A stretch of DNA of 64,000 bases, taken from positions 62,001-126,000 of the forward strand of contig NZ_JADQDO010000004.1 of NCBI RefSeq assembly GCF_015694465.1, read 5' to 3'. The position numbers and the translations under genes were made by a program. The DNA is from Microvirga alba. Its GTDB lineage: Bacteria; Pseudomonadota; Alphaproteobacteria; Rhizobiales; Beijerinckiaceae. Shown one piece after another: positions 38,167 to 48,478 of this stretch. The notes below the pieces were generated by a model. The model worked only from the letters and a program-made list of their open reading frames with translations. It had not been told where the DNA came from and searched no databases. How positions within the stretch are numbered: the stretch's first letter is position 1; each line of letters begins with the position of its first letter.

Positions 38167-39329
38167 GCGTATTCCCCGGCCGGGGACGCGTTCCGGAGGA
38201 ATTTCCCTTCCACCGCGCGGGCCCATTCTGCGCGCACCTCCGGATCAGCCTCATCGTCCAGGCGTCTCTCGGCCTGATCGGCCACCATCTCCGACGGAAG
38301 GAGTCGTGCCGTCGCCCAGACGGCCATGGCGCGCACCAAAGGCGAGGAATCATCGAGAAGGCGCACAGCCTCTTCGGCCAAGCCCGGATCGCCGGAATTG
38401 CCGATAGCGATGAGCACATTGCGGATGAAGCGATCCCGCCCCGTGCGCTTGATCGGGGTCCCCGCGAAAGTGATGCGGAACGTCGGATCGTCGAGGCGGG
38501 CGAGTTCGGCCAGCGGCAATGCCGTAAGATCGTCACGCTGCATCAACCGCGCTTCACGTCCCGCTTTCGCGAACTTGTTCCAGGGGCAGACGGCAAGGCA
38601 ATCGTCGCAACCGAAGATCCTGTTGCCAATGCCCTCTCGCAGATCCGACGGAATGTGTCCCTTATGCTCGATCGTCAGGTACGAGATGCAGCGGCGCGCA
38701 TCGAGCTGGTAGGGGGCCGGAAACGCGTTCGTCGGACAGATATCGAGGCAGCGGCGGCAGGAGCCGCAATGATCGCGCTCCGGTGCGTCGGCCGGCAGTT
38801 CCGCCGTGGTGAAGATCGCGCCCAGGAACAGCCAATTGCCGAACTCGCGCGACACGATGACGGTGTGTTTGCCCTGCCAGCCGAGCCCGGCCGCTTCGGC
38901 GAGGGCCTTTTCCATCACCGGCGCGGTATCGACGAACACCTTCACGTCCGACCCGCCCCTGGCGGCGAGGAAGCCCGCGACCTCTTTCAGCTTGCCCTTG
39001 ATGACGTCGTGATAATCCCGGTTGCGGGCATAGACGGAGATCGAAGCCCGATCCTTCACAGCGAGCGTCGCCAGCGGATCGCCCGTCGGGCCGTAATTGA
39101 GGCCGAGCAGGAGGATGCTGCGCACCTCGGGCCAGAGGGTTCGGGGATCGGCGCGGCGCTCGGCGGTTTCGGCCATCCATTCCATGGAACCGTGATGGCC
39201 TTGGCCCAGCCAGTATTTCAACCGCTCAGGCGCGAGCGGGATCGCGTCGGGCTTGGCGACCCGGACGACGTCGAAGCCCAGCCCTTTGGCGCGGGTCACG
39301 AACGCGCTCTTCAGCGCCTCGCCGTTCAA
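38163..39329 (-). CDS. queG: Epoxyqueuosine reductase
   Basis: Cobalamin-dependent iron-sulfur enzyme, 388 aa, that makes queuosine from epoxyqueuosine in tRNA. Two 4Fe-4S motifs are seen, CGSCRRCLDICPTNAF and CDDCLAVCPWNKF (about 180-250). RCISYLTIEHKGHIP and LLGLNYGP are also typical, and a HEAT-like C-terminus follows. I place the start at TTG 39329, which overlaps the stop of the upstream GST gene (TTGA) and gives LNGEALKSAFVTRAKGLGFD. Longer forms from 39455 would lie inside the GST gene and are unlikely. Confidence 0.92.
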   Translation of the reverse strand: MNGEALKSAFVTRAKGLGFDVVRVAKPDAIPLAPERLKYWLGQGHHGSMEWMAETAERRADPRTLWPEVRSILLLGLNYGPTGDPLATLAVKDRASISVYARNRDYHDVIKGKLKEVAGFLAARGGSDVKVFVDTAPVMEKALAEAAGLGWQGKHTVIVSREFGNWLFLGAIFTTAELPADAPERDHCGSCRRCLDICPTNAFPAPYQLDARRCISYLTIEHKGHIPSDLREGIGNRIFGCDDCLAVCPWNKFAKAGREARLMQRDDLTALPLAELARLDDPTFRITFAGTPIKRTGRDRFIRNVLIAIGNSGDPGLAEEAVRLLDDSSPLVRAMAVWATARLLPSEMVADQAERRLDDEADPEVRAEWARAVEGKFLRNASPAGEYA

Positions 39330-40018
39330 AAATCCAGATTGTCGTAGTGGTCCGCCGGAGCCATGCCCGGCACCCGGTCCGCCAGGAGCGCGCGAAAGGA
39401 CGGCCGGGATTTGATCCTGGCGTACCAATGCCTCGCTGTTTCGTCCTCGTCCCATGGCACGTCGCCGAGATAATCCACTACCGACAGATGGGCCGCCGCC
39501 GCCAGATCCGCATAGGTCATCTGGTCGCCCGCGAGCCAGTTCCGCTTCGCAATCAGGAAGCCGATATATTTCAGGTGATATCGCACATTGGCCCGCGCGG
39601 CGCGAATCGCCCCCATATCCGGCGGACCGCCCCCGATGTCGGAGGGCATGAAGCGCTTGTAGATCTTTTCGGTCGCCAGATAATCCGACACTTCCTGATG
39701 GAATTTCACCAGGAACCAGTCGAGCAGGCGACGCACCTCGACCCGTTGCGCCAGGTCCTGAGGCAGGAAGCGGCGGTCCCCCAGGCTCTCGTCCCGGGTC
39801 TCGTCGAGATATTCCGCAAGAATCCGGGCACCCGGAACAGCAAGCCCCTCATCGTCGATGAACAGGGGCAGATTGCCTGCCGGATCGAGCTCCAGGAAGG
39901 GAAGGCGGCGCTCCCACGGCTTTTCTTCGACGAAGTCCGGCTCAAGGCCCAACTCGGCCAAAACCAAGCGCGCGAACCGCGAATGCGGGCAAAAAGGATA
40001 CGAATGAAGGATGGCCAT
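39326..40018 (-). CDS. fzlA: Glutathione S-transferase-like protein, probable FtsZ-binding FzlA
   Basis: Protein of 230 aa with a thioredoxin-like N-terminal GST domain (HSYPFCPHSRFARLVLAELG, about 5-24) and an all-helical C-terminal domain (about 90-210). Length and the extended C-terminal tail GMAPADHYDNLDF recall FzlA, a GST homologue in Caulobacter that binds FtsZ and controls constriction. A Trp near residue 35 (EKPWERR) is also consistent. It overlaps queG by translational coupling. Membership of the GST superfamily is certain, but FzlA identity is a recollection-based inference that needs alignment. Confidence 0.65.
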   Translation of the reverse strand: MAILHSYPFCPHSRFARLVLAELGLEPDFVEEKPWERRLPFLELDPAGNLPLFIDDEGLAVPGARILAEYLDETRDESLGDRRFLPQDLAQRVEVRRLLDWFLVKFHQEVSDYLATEKIYKRFMPSDIGGGPPDMGAIRAARANVRYHLKYIGFLIAKRNWLAGDQMTYADLAAAAHLSVVDYLGDVPWDEDETARHWYARIKSRPSFRALLADRVPGMAPADHYDNLDF

Positions 40019-40193
40019 GAGCGTGTCTGACGCGAAACAGGCGGCGAGAATAAGGCCGGGTTTCGTTAAGGGTCGGTAAGGATTTTTGGTGAATCTGATT
40101 GCGTGAGTGCAAGGCGGTTGCGCGCGACGCGCAAGTCACCTTGACAGGCTGGCGGAACGCCCTCCATCTGGCCCGGATTTTGGGATTTTGACG

Positions 40194-40991
40194 ATGTCGC
40201 AAATTATCGAGGCGCTTTTTCTCGGCCTGATCGAAGGCCTGACCGAGTTCCTGCCGGTCTCCTCGACGGGCCATCTCCTCCTCGTCGGCCATTTCCTAGG
40301 TTTCGAATCGACCGGCAAGACCTTCGAGGTCCTGATCCAGCTCGGCGCGATCCTGGCGATCCTGTCGGTCTATTTTCACCGGCTCTTGGACATCGCCAAA
40401 GCCCTCCCCTACGATCCGGGCGCGCGACGTTTCGTCATCGGCGTCCTTCTCGCCTTCCTGCCCGCGGCGATCATCGGCGCGGCTCTGCACGGCTTTATCA
40501 AGGACGTGCTCTTCAATCCCTGGATTGTCTGCATGACGCTGATCGCGGGCGGCTTCGTGCTCCTGTTGATCGATGCCCTTCCGCTTCAGCCGACGAAGCA
40601 CGACGCGACCCGTTTCCCGCTGCCGATGTATCTCAAGATCGGTTTCATGCAGTGCCTTGCCATGGTGCCCGGCGTGTCTCGCTCCGGCGCGACGATCGTG
40701 GGGGCCATGCTGCTCGGCGCTGACAAGCGCGCAGCGGCGGAGTTTTCGTTCTTCCTCGCCATGCCGACCATGACCGGGGCCTTCGCCTACGATCTTCTGA
40801 AGAACTACAAAAATCTGTCAGCCAACGACGGCCTCCTCATCGTTATCGGCTTCATCGCCGCTTTCGTATCGGCCTTGCTCGTCGTGAAAACCTTCCTCGA
40901 CTACATCTCCCGCCACGGCTTCGCGCTGTTCGCGTGGTGGCGCATCATCGTCGGCGCGGCGGGCCTCGCGGGGCTGATCGTCTTCGGGTGA
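40194..40991 (+). CDS. uppP: Undecaprenyl-diphosphate phosphatase (BacA type)
   Basis: Inner-membrane enzyme of 265 aa. It recycles undecaprenyl pyrophosphate to the monophosphate carrier for peptidoglycan and other polymers. The catalytic BacA motifs [15 protein letters not shown] (about 15-29) and [17 protein letters not shown] (about 160-176) are both intact, set in about eight membrane helices. It starts at ATG 40194, matching the family N-terminus [15 protein letters not shown]. It converges on nth with a 4 bp gap. Confidence 0.95.
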   Translation: MSQIIEALFLGLIEGLTEFLPVSSTGHLLLVGHFLGFESTGKTFEVLIQLGAILAILSVYFHRLLDIAKALPYDPGARRFVIGVLLAFLPAAIIGAALHGFIKDVLFNPWIVCMTLIAGGFVLLLIDALPLQPTKHDATRFPLPMYLKIGFMQCLAMVPGVSRSGATIVGAMLLGADKRAAAEFSFFLAMPTMTGAFAYDLLKNYKNLSANDGLLIVIGFIAAFVSALLVVKTFLDYISRHGFALFAWWRIIVGAAGLAGLIVFG

Positions 40992-40995
40992 GCCC

Positions 40996-41718
40996 TCAAA
41001 GGGTTTTGGCCGGATAGCGGCAAAGATCGTTGATGAGGCAGCGCGCGCATTCCGGAACGCGAGCCTTGCAGATATAGCGCCCGTGCAGGATCAGCCAGTG
41101 ATGGGCGTGGAGCTTGAATTCATCCGGCACCAGCTTTTCCAGCGGCCCCTGCGTCTCCAGCGGCGTCTTGGTGTTGACGAACGGAATGCGGTTGGCGACG
41201 CGGAAGATATGCGTATCGACGGCAATGTGCGGGATCCGGAACGCGATGTTCATGACGACGCTCGCGGTCTTCCGTCCGACACCGGGCAAGGTGGTGAGCG
41301 CCTCCATCGAGCGCGGCACTTCGCCGCCGAACTCCTCCACCAGACGCTTTGACATGGCGATGACGTTCTTCGCCTTGGTGTTGAAATAGTTGAGCGTCTT
41401 GACCCGCTCGCGCACGCCCTCCTCGCCGAGCGCCAGCATCTTTTCCGGTGTATCGGCGATGGGAAAGAGGGCGCGTGTCGCCTTGTTCACGCCCACATCG
41501 GTCGATTGCGCGGAGAGCAGCACGGCGACGAGCAACGTATAGGAATTGACATATTCAAGCTCGCCCTCGGGGTGGGGATTGGCGGCCTCGAACCGGCGAA
41601 AGATTTCCAGAACGGTCGCCTTGTCCACTGGCTTTGGCTGTCGCGCAGGCTTGGGCGATAGAGAGGCAGTGATTTGCGGCTTTGCCTTGCGGCGGGATGA
41701 CGGCTTCAGATCGGACAT
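40996..41718 (-). CDS. nth: Endonuclease III (DNA glycosylase/AP lyase)
   Basis: Removes oxidised pyrimidines and cleaves AP sites; 240 aa. The helix-hairpin-helix LPGVGRKTASVV carries the catalytic Lys. VDTHIFRVANRI holds the catalytic Asp. The C-terminal 4Fe-4S loop C-x6-C-x2-C-x5-C is complete (CKARVPECARCLINDLC). A basic N-terminal extension of about 30 residues (SSRRKAKPQ...) precedes the core. It is divergent from the DUF2244 gene by only about 20 bp. Confidence 0.95.
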   Translation of the reverse strand: MSDLKPSSRRKAKPQITASLSPKPARQPKPVDKATVLEIFRRFEAANPHPEGELEYVNSYTLLVAVLLSAQSTDVGVNKATRALFPIADTPEKMLALGEEGVRERVKTLNYFNTKAKNVIAMSKRLVEEFGGEVPRSMEALTTLPGVGRKTASVVMNIAFRIPHIAVDTHIFRVANRIPFVNTKTPLETQGPLEKLVPDEFKLHAHHWLILHGRYICKARVPECARCLINDLCRYPAKTL

Positions 41719-41726
41719 GATTGCGT

Positions 41727-41732
41727 TATAAT
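41727..41732 (+). promoter_or_regulatory. TATAAT -10-like box in the nth/DUF2244 gap
   Basis: A perfect TATAAT lies 7 bp before the ATG at 41739. If it drives the DUF2244 gene, the transcript would begin at or next to that ATG and be leaderless; otherwise translation starts at ATG 41769. No clear -35 box was identified. Confidence 0.35.
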
Positions 41733-41738
41733 TCCGGC

Positions 41739-42254
41739 ATGGTCAGCGGCAAAGCGACATTCGACGACATGGAGCAGTTCGAGATGGACCAGCCGGTCTT
41801 CTCGGCGGTGATCCGGCCGCATCGTTCGCTCGGGCCCATGGGCTTCAGAATCGTCATGATTCTCTTGTGCCTGACCTCCATCGTCGCGAGCCTGCCTTTT
41901 ATCATTCTCGGCTCCTGGCCGGTGGTCGGTTTCTTCGGCCTTGATTTCCTCGGGCTCTACATCGCGTTTCGCATCAACTACCGGCATGGCCAATCCTTCG
42001 AATTGCTCGAATTGACCCCGGTGCGGCTGCTTCTGCGCAAGATCAGCCATCGCGGCGAGGTGCGGGAGTGGCGCTTCAACCCACTCTGGACCCGCCTCGA
42101 TCGCGAGGTCGATGATGAGTTCGGCGTGCAGGAATTGACTCTTCAATCCCGCGGCGAACAGGTGGTGATCGCCCATGACCTTTCCCCGCCCGAGCGGGAA
42201 AGCCTGGCCGAGGCCTTCGGACGTGCCCTGTCCAACGTGAAGCGCGGCTATTGA
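41739..42254 (+). CDS. DUF2244 domain membrane protein
   Basis: Protein of 171 aa with two adjacent membrane helices at about residues 39-80 (GFRIVMILLCLTSIVASLPF and a second containing VGFFGLDFLGLYIAF). These are flanked by a short N-terminus and a cytoplasmic C-terminal domain. WRFNPLWTRLDREVDDEFG and LSPPERESLAEAFGRAL are typical of DUF2244, a widespread alphaproteobacterial family of unknown role. A start at 41769 is possible. It is divergently transcribed from nth. Confidence 0.82.
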   Translation: MVSGKATFDDMEQFEMDQPVFSAVIRPHRSLGPMGFRIVMILLCLTSIVASLPFIILGSWPVVGFFGLDFLGLYIAFRINYRHGQSFELLELTPVRLLLRKISHRGEVREWRFNPLWTRLDREVDDEFGVQELTLQSRGEQVVIAHDLSPPERESLAEAFGRALSNVKRGY

Positions 42255-42310
42255 GACCCCGCCCTCCCCACAAGGAGGAGGAAAAGGCGCGCCGGTGATT
42301 TTCTGGGGCT

Positions 42311-42352
42311 GATGGATCCCCTTCCCTCGCCTACGGCTCGTCGGGGATGACA
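42311..42352. repeat. Dispersed repeat, family C, copy 1
   Basis: The element GATGGATCCCCTTCCCTCGC followed by CTACGGCTCG-TCGGGGATGACA resembles the right half of the pair at 45551-45651. The inner CTCGC...CGGGGATGACA part can fold into a small stem. Confidence 0.65.
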
Positions 42353-42420
42353 GCCACCACAGGAAACGGGTGTGCTCCGTTCTCGATGGGGTTAAAATCG
42401 GCCCCAAAAGGATCACGCCC

Positions 42421-43320
42421 ATGCTCGATACCTTGCGCGACATCACCATCGAACCCGGCGCACTCGCGATGCGGGATGAGCCGAACGCGGATTATGAGCG
42501 CGTGCGGCGCATCATCGCCTACATCTCCGAGCGCTGGCGCGAGCAGCCCTCCCTTGAGGCCATTGCCGACCATGTCGGCCTCTCGACGACCCATGTGCAT
42601 CACCTCTTCAGGCGCTGGGCGGGGTTGTCGCCAAAGGCTTTCCTCCAGGCCATCACCCTCGACAACGCCAAGGCGCTGCTCGCCTCATCGGCGAGCGTGC
42701 TCGACGCCACCTACGAGGTCGGGCTGTCGGGACCGGCGCGGCTGCACGATCTTTTCGTGACCCATGAGGCCATGACGCCCGGCGACTACAAGACCGGCGG
42801 CGTGGGCCTGACCATGCGATTCGGCTTTCACCCCTCCCCCTTCGGCGAGGCGGTGTTGATCGCAACCGAGCGCGGGCTCGCGGGCCTCGGCTTCGTGGAC
42901 GATGGCGACCGGGCGGCGGCGCTGGCGGACATGACCCGCCGCTGGCCCAGGGCCGAGTATATCGAGGACACGAAGGCGACCGCGCCGCTGGCCCGGCGTA
43001 TTTTCAACCCGGCCCAGTGGCAGGAGGAACAGCCCCTGCGGGTCGTGCTGATCGGGACGGATTTCGAGGTCCGGGTCTGGGAGACGCTTTTGCGCATTCC
43101 GCGCGACCGCGCCACGACCTATTCGGACATCGCGCGCCATATCGGCAAACCCTCCGCAGCCCGCGCGGTCGGAGCGGCGGTGGGGAAAAACCCGGTTTCG
43201 TTCGTGGTGCCCTGCCACCGGGTGCTCGGGCGCTCTGGCGCTTTGACCGGCTATCATTGGGGTTTGACTCGCAAGCAGGCGATTCTGGGCTGGGAAGCCG
43301 GGGCGATGAGCAAGAATTGA
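42421..43320 (+). CDS. ada: Ada-type protein: AraC-like HTH fused to O6-methylguanine-DNA methyltransferase
   Basis: Repair protein of 299 aa. An AraC-type helix-turn-helix (about residues 20-115, [21 protein letters not shown]) is followed by a methyltransferase domain (about 130-295). Its catalytic Cys is in [20 protein letters not shown], and [20 protein letters not shown] is also typical. The N-terminal zinc domain that removes methyl from phosphotriesters in E. coli Ada is absent. It can therefore repair O6-methylguanine, and perhaps bind DNA, but not sense damage by the Cys38 route. ATG 42421 avoids translating the repeat immediately upstream. Confidence 0.88.
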   Translation: MLDTLRDITIEPGALAMRDEPNADYERVRRIIAYISERWREQPSLEAIADHVGLSTTHVHHLFRRWAGLSPKAFLQAITLDNAKALLASSASVLDATYEVGLSGPARLHDLFVTHEAMTPGDYKTGGVGLTMRFGFHPSPFGEAVLIATERGLAGLGFVDDGDRAAALADMTRRWPRAEYIEDTKATAPLARRIFNPAQWQEEQPLRVVLIGTDFEVRVWETLLRIPRDRATTYSDIARHIGKPSAARAVGAAVGKNPVSFVVPCHRVLGRSGALTGYHWGLTRKQAILGWEAGAMSKN

Positions 43321-43624
43321 CGCCCGAACGTTTTTTTTACGACCGGCGAGGCGCCATCTGCCTCGCCGAGACAGGCGCCAGACCAAAATAGCCTCTTTTC
43401 AGCCGTTCCCGCTCGTGGCAGGAAACGCCCCCAGGGGCGGCCGCCGACGGATTGAGACGCACAAGGTCTCATCATTGTCTTGCGGCGTTTCAAACCCCTT
43501 CTTATATCAGCGCCAGAGCAGGGAACGCCTCCTCAAGAAGCGGGCCTTGCCATTTCGTCAACATAAGCCATGGGCCGTGCCGCTTCGGGGCGCGGCGGTC
43601 TGCTTGAAAGTGAGGGATCCCGCC
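43321..43624. other. Intergenic region upstream of dnaK
   Basis: 304 bp gap with no gene. It has a T8 tract at 43331-43338, a hairpin GGCGAGGC / GCCTCGCC (43345-43367) that is not in terminator orientation, and the heat-shock promoter described separately. Confidence 0.6.
43479..43507 (+). promoter_or_regulatory. RpoH (sigma-32)-type promoter of dnaK
   Basis: CTTG (43479-43482), an 18 bp spacer and CTTATAT (43501-43507) match the alphaproteobacterial heat-shock consensus CTTG-N17/18-CYTAT. The predicted start near 43514 leaves a 5' UTR of about 110 nt before the dnaK ATG. Confidence 0.8.
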
Positions 43625-45538
<1,914 letters not shown>

Positions 45539-45550
45539 ACACGCCCCTGC

Positions 45551-45651
45551 CATTCCCGGCCGGAGGCGGCGCAAGCCGCCGAAGGGGAAGGGGTCCATCA
45601 GCCATAGCCGCTCATGGGTCCCCTTCCCTCGCTTCGCTCGCCGGGGATGAC
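45551..45651. repeat. Dispersed repeat, family C, copy 2 (inverted pair) between dnaK and dnaJ
   Basis: The left half ends GGGGAAGGGGTCCATC. The right half begins ATGGGTCCCCTTCCCTCGC and ends CGGGGATGACA. They are inverted to each other around a short spacer. The right half resembles 42311-42352. Positioned between dnaK and dnaJ, it could affect relative expression. Confidence 0.75.
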
Positions 45652-45679
45652 ACGCACCGGGCAGAGGGGCGAAGACGAG

Positions 45680-46831
45680 ATGTCTAAACGCGACTACTAC
45701 GAGGTCCTCGGGGTTACCAAGACCGCGACCGAAGTTGAGATGAAATCCGCCTTCCGGAAGCTCGCGATGCAGTTCCACCCGGACCGCAACCCGGGGGATC
45801 ACGAGGCGGAGGTCAAGTTCAAGGAAATCAACGAGGCGTATCAGACGCTCTCGGACGGCCAGAAGCGCGCAGCCTATGACCGCTACGGCCATGCGGCCTT
45901 CGCCAATGGTGGCGCTGGCGCGGGCGGCCCCGGCTTCGGCAATGACTTCTCCGACTTCATGTCGGACATCTTCGAGAATTTCTTCGGCGAGGGACGTGGT
46001 GGACGCGGCGGCGGCGGACACGGCGCGAGCGGCCGCGAACGCGGCGCGGATATGCGCTATAACCTCGAAATCAGCCTCGATGAGGCTTTCAACGGCAAGA
46101 CGGCCGAACTCAAGATTCCGACCTCGATCACCTGCGAATCCTGCTCGGGCAGCGGCGCGAAGGCGGGGTCCAAGCCCAAGACCTGCCCCACCTGCGGCGG
46201 CGCGGGTCGGGTGCGGGCGACGCAAGGTTTCTTCTCGATCGAGCGTACCTGCCCGAATTGCCACGGACGTGGCGAGACCATCGACGATCCTTGCGCCGAT
46301 TGCGGCGGCGCGGGCCGGGTCACGCGCGAGCGCACGCTCTCGGTCAACATCCCGGCAGGCGTCGAGGACGGCACCCGCATCCGCCTTTCGGGCGAGGGCG
46401 AGGCGGGCCTGCGCGGCGGACCGGCGGGCGATCTCTACATTTTCCTGTCGCTCAAAACGCATCCGTTCTTCCAGCGCGACGGGGCCGACCTGTTCTGCCG
46501 CGTGCCGATTTCGATGGTCACGGCCGCGCTTGGCGGCGAGCTCAACGTGCCGACCTTGAGCGGTACGGAAGCCCAAGTGAAGGTCCCCGACGGCACCCAG
46601 TCCGGCAAGCAGTTCCGCCTCAGGGGCAAGGGCATGCCCGTGCTGCGGTCGCGGGATGTGGGCGACCTCTACATTCAGGTTGTTGTGGAAACCCCACAAA
46701 AACTCTCGAAGCGTCAGCGCGAGCTGCTGATGGAGTTCGACCAGGAGTGTTCCAAGGAAAATCACCCGGAAAGTTCGGGCTTTTTCTCGCGCTTCCGCGA
46801 ATTTCTCGATGGGTTCAGTGGATCCGCTTAA
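45680..46831 (+). CDS. dnaJ: Co-chaperone DnaJ (Hsp40)
   Basis: Stimulates DnaK ATPase and delivers clients; 383 aa. The J domain (about 1-70) has the HPD motif in [12 protein letters not shown] Gly/Phe-rich region follows (about 75-120). The zinc-binding region has four CxxCxGxG repeats ([32 protein letters not shown]), then the C-terminal substrate-binding domains. The start ATG 45680 gives [12 protein letters not shown], the expected N-terminus. Confidence 0.97.
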   Translation: MSKRDYYEVLGVTKTATEVEMKSAFRKLAMQFHPDRNPGDHEAEVKFKEINEAYQTLSDGQKRAAYDRYGHAAFANGGAGAGGPGFGNDFSDFMSDIFENFFGEGRGGRGGGGHGASGRERGADMRYNLEISLDEAFNGKTAELKIPTSITCESCSGSGAKAGSKPKTCPTCGGAGRVRATQGFFSIERTCPNCHGRGETIDDPCADCGGAGRVTRERTLSVNIPAGVEDGTRIRLSGEGEAGLRGGPAGDLYIFLSLKTHPFFQRDGADLFCRVPISMVTAALGGELNVPTLSGTEAQVKVPDGTQSGKQFRLRGKGMPVLRSRDVGDLYIQVVVETPQKLSKRQRELLMEFDQECSKENHPESSGFFSRFREFLDGFSGSA

Positions 46832-46862
46832 CTTGACGGTCGTTTTCCTAGAGTTCTAGAAT

Positions 46863-46892
46863 CTGATCATGGCTCTCATGAACCGTGATCAG
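46863..46892. repeat. Inverted repeat upstream of the PmtA-like gene
   Basis: CTGATCA (46863-46869) and TGATCAG (46886-46892) are inverted around a 16 nt spacer in the dnaJ-pmtA gap. It adjoins another repeat-like element and may be part of it, or may be an operator. Confidence 0.4.
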
Positions 46893-46911
46893 ACTCTAAC
46901 CTCTTGCTGCC

Positions 46912-46960
46912 GCATGATTTTATCAGGGAACCCGATTCCACTTTTCTGAATCATGTTCTA
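46912..46960. repeat. Degenerate dispersed repeat (GCATGATTTT...ATCATG type)
   Basis: Begins GCATGATTTTATC, contains GATTCCACTTTTC, and ends AATCATGTTCTA, so its ends are imperfectly inverted. From memory it resembles a short repeat common between genes in Rhizobiales genomes. Only one copy is seen in this window. Confidence 0.5.
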
Positions 46961-46999
46961 AACAACCGATGTGATCCGCCCGAGCGAGGGGTCCTCTCA

Positions 47000-47623
47000 G
47001 TGCTTCAGTCGTTTCAACGGCCTACGCCCCGGAAATTGCCCCTCCGCAAGGACCGCTTCGAGGACGAGGCCCGCTTCCTAAGATCCTGGCTGGAACGGCC
47101 GCTGGTCGTCGGCGCGGTCATGCCCTCCGGCAAGGCGCTTGCTCGGACCATGGCATCTTATGTGGATCCGCGCATTCCCGGCCCCGTGATCGAGCTCGGG
47201 CCCGGCACCGGACCGGTGACGGATGCCCTGATCCGGCGCGGCGTGGCTCAGGATCGACTGGTCCTCATCGAATACAGCCCCGAATTCTGCCAACTCCTGA
47301 AACGTCGCTTCCCGAAGGCGACCATCATCCAGGGCGACGCGTACGATCTTGAGGAGACGCTGGCAGGCGTCTTGAGCGAGCCCGCGGCGGCGACCGTGTC
47401 GAGCCTCCCGCTGTTCACCAAGCCCATGGACCAGCGCCTCGACCTCTTGGAAACCGCGCAAGGGATGATGCAAGCGGAAGCGCCGTTCATCCAGTTCACC
47501 TATGCGGTCGTGCCGCCGATCCCGTCGCGCTCGCAAGCCTACAAGACCCGCGCCTCCAACCGCATCTGGCGCAACCTCCCCCCGGCCCGCGTGTGGGTCT
47601 ACAACAAGGCAACGACCCCATGA
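47000..47623 (+). CDS. SAM-dependent methyltransferase, PmtA-like phospholipid N-methyltransferase
   Basis: Protein of 207 aa. It begins after a basic segment with [38 protein letters not shown], the typical start of rhizobial PmtA and KsgA-like methyltransferases, spread over about residues 19-56. The SAM motif [16 protein letters not shown] lies at about 63-78, and SLPLFTKP stands where catalytic NPxF/Y-type loops occur. Rhizobial PmtA methylates phosphatidylethanolamine to phosphatidylcholine. The GTG start at 47000 with GAGGGG upstream is preferred; a TTG at 46904 would translate a repeat. The stop overlaps pyrF. Confidence 0.75.
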   Translation: MLQSFQRPTPRKLPLRKDRFEDEARFLRSWLERPLVVGAVMPSGKALARTMASYVDPRIPGPVIELGPGTGPVTDALIRRGVAQDRLVLIEYSPEFCQLLKRRFPKATIIQGDAYDLEETLAGVLSEPAAATVSSLPLFTKPMDQRLDLLETAQGMMQAEAPFIQFTYAVVPPIPSRSQAYKTRASNRIWRNLPPARVWVYNKATTP

Positions 47624-48360
47624 GCCCAACGATGCCCCTGTCGACGGATTCCATTCCGGTAGGGGACATTCGCGACCGGCTCATCATTGGGCTCGATGTG
47701 CCCTCCGTCGAGGAGGCGCGCGCCATCGTCCAGCGCATCGGCGACGCCGGGACTTTCTACAAGATCGGCTATCAGCTTGCCTATGCAGGCGGTTTCGCAT
47801 TCGTGCAGGAGCTGATCGCTCAAGGCAAGAAGGTCTTTCTCGACCTCAAGCTCCACGACATCGGCAACACGGTCGAAGAAGGCGTGCGCTCCATCGCGCG
47901 GCTTGGGGCAACGCTTCTCACCGTCCATGCCTATCCGCAGACCATGCGCGCCGCCGTGGCGGGCAAGGCCGGATCGGACCTGAAAATTCTGGCCGTGACC
48001 GTGCTCACGTCTTACGACGATCAGGACCTGATCGAAGCAGGCTACGCACCCGTTCCGGCGGCGGACCTCGTCGCCAAGCGGGCAGCTCAGGCCCGCGACA
48101 TCGGCATTGACGGCATCGTCTGCGCCGCGCCGGAAGCGGCGCGCGTGCGCGCCATCGTCGGCCCCGACCGGCTCATCGTGACGCCGGGCATCCGCCCTGC
48201 CGGGTCGGAAGCGGGCGATCAGAAACGCATCGTCACCCCGGGGGAGGCGCTGCGTCTCGGCTCATCCCATCTCGTCGTCGCCCGCCCTATCGTGAAGGCC
48301 GCCGATCCGCGCGCGGCCGCACAGGCAATCGTTGCGGAGATGGCCGCAGCCCTCGCCTAG
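47620..48360 (+). CDS. pyrF: Orotidine 5'-phosphate decarboxylase
   Basis: Last step of UMP synthesis, cytoplasmic, 246 aa. Motifs are [26 protein letters not shown], the catalytic [16 protein letters not shown] (K/D/K-D tetrad region), and the phosphate-binding [20 protein letters not shown]. The ATG at 47620 overlaps the methyltransferase stop (ATGA). This start gives a tail of about 15 residues before the first strand, which is slightly long. Confidence 0.95.
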   Translation: MSPTMPLSTDSIPVGDIRDRLIIGLDVPSVEEARAIVQRIGDAGTFYKIGYQLAYAGGFAFVQELIAQGKKVFLDLKLHDIGNTVEEGVRSIARLGATLLTVHAYPQTMRAAVAGKAGSDLKILAVTVLTSYDDQDLIEAGYAPVPAADLVAKRAAQARDIGIDGIVCAAPEAARVRAIVGPDRLIVTPGIRPAGSEAGDQKRIVTPGEALRLGSSHLVVARPIVKAADPRAAAQAIVAEMAAALA

Positions 48361-48420
48361 GACCTCGTGATCGAGCCCGATACCACGGACAGCGAGATCC
48401 CATTCGAAAGCGGCATCGCG

Positions 48421-48460
48421 AAAAGGAAAGCCGGAGCGACCGCTCAAGGCCACTCCGGCT
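48421..48460 (-). terminator. Terminator of the phosphoesterase gene
   Basis: On the minus strand the stem AGCCGGAG / CTCCGGCT with a 16 nt loop is followed by TTTCCTTTTC. It is about 18 bp past the stop codon. It also lies about 70 bp after pyrF, but without a T run on that strand. Confidence 0.7.
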
Positions 48461-48478
48461 CACGCCTTATCGGCGGGA

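Noticed and set aside
43345..43367. Hairpin after the Ada-type gene as a Rho-independent terminator
   Set aside because: The T8 tract lies before, not after, the stem on the plus strand, and on the minus strand it would be an A run. It does not have terminator geometry.
46904..46999. Extended N-terminus of the PmtA-like protein from TTG 46904
   Set aside because: The extra 32 codons translate a palindromic repeat; the GTG at 47000 has a ribosome binding site and a family-like start.
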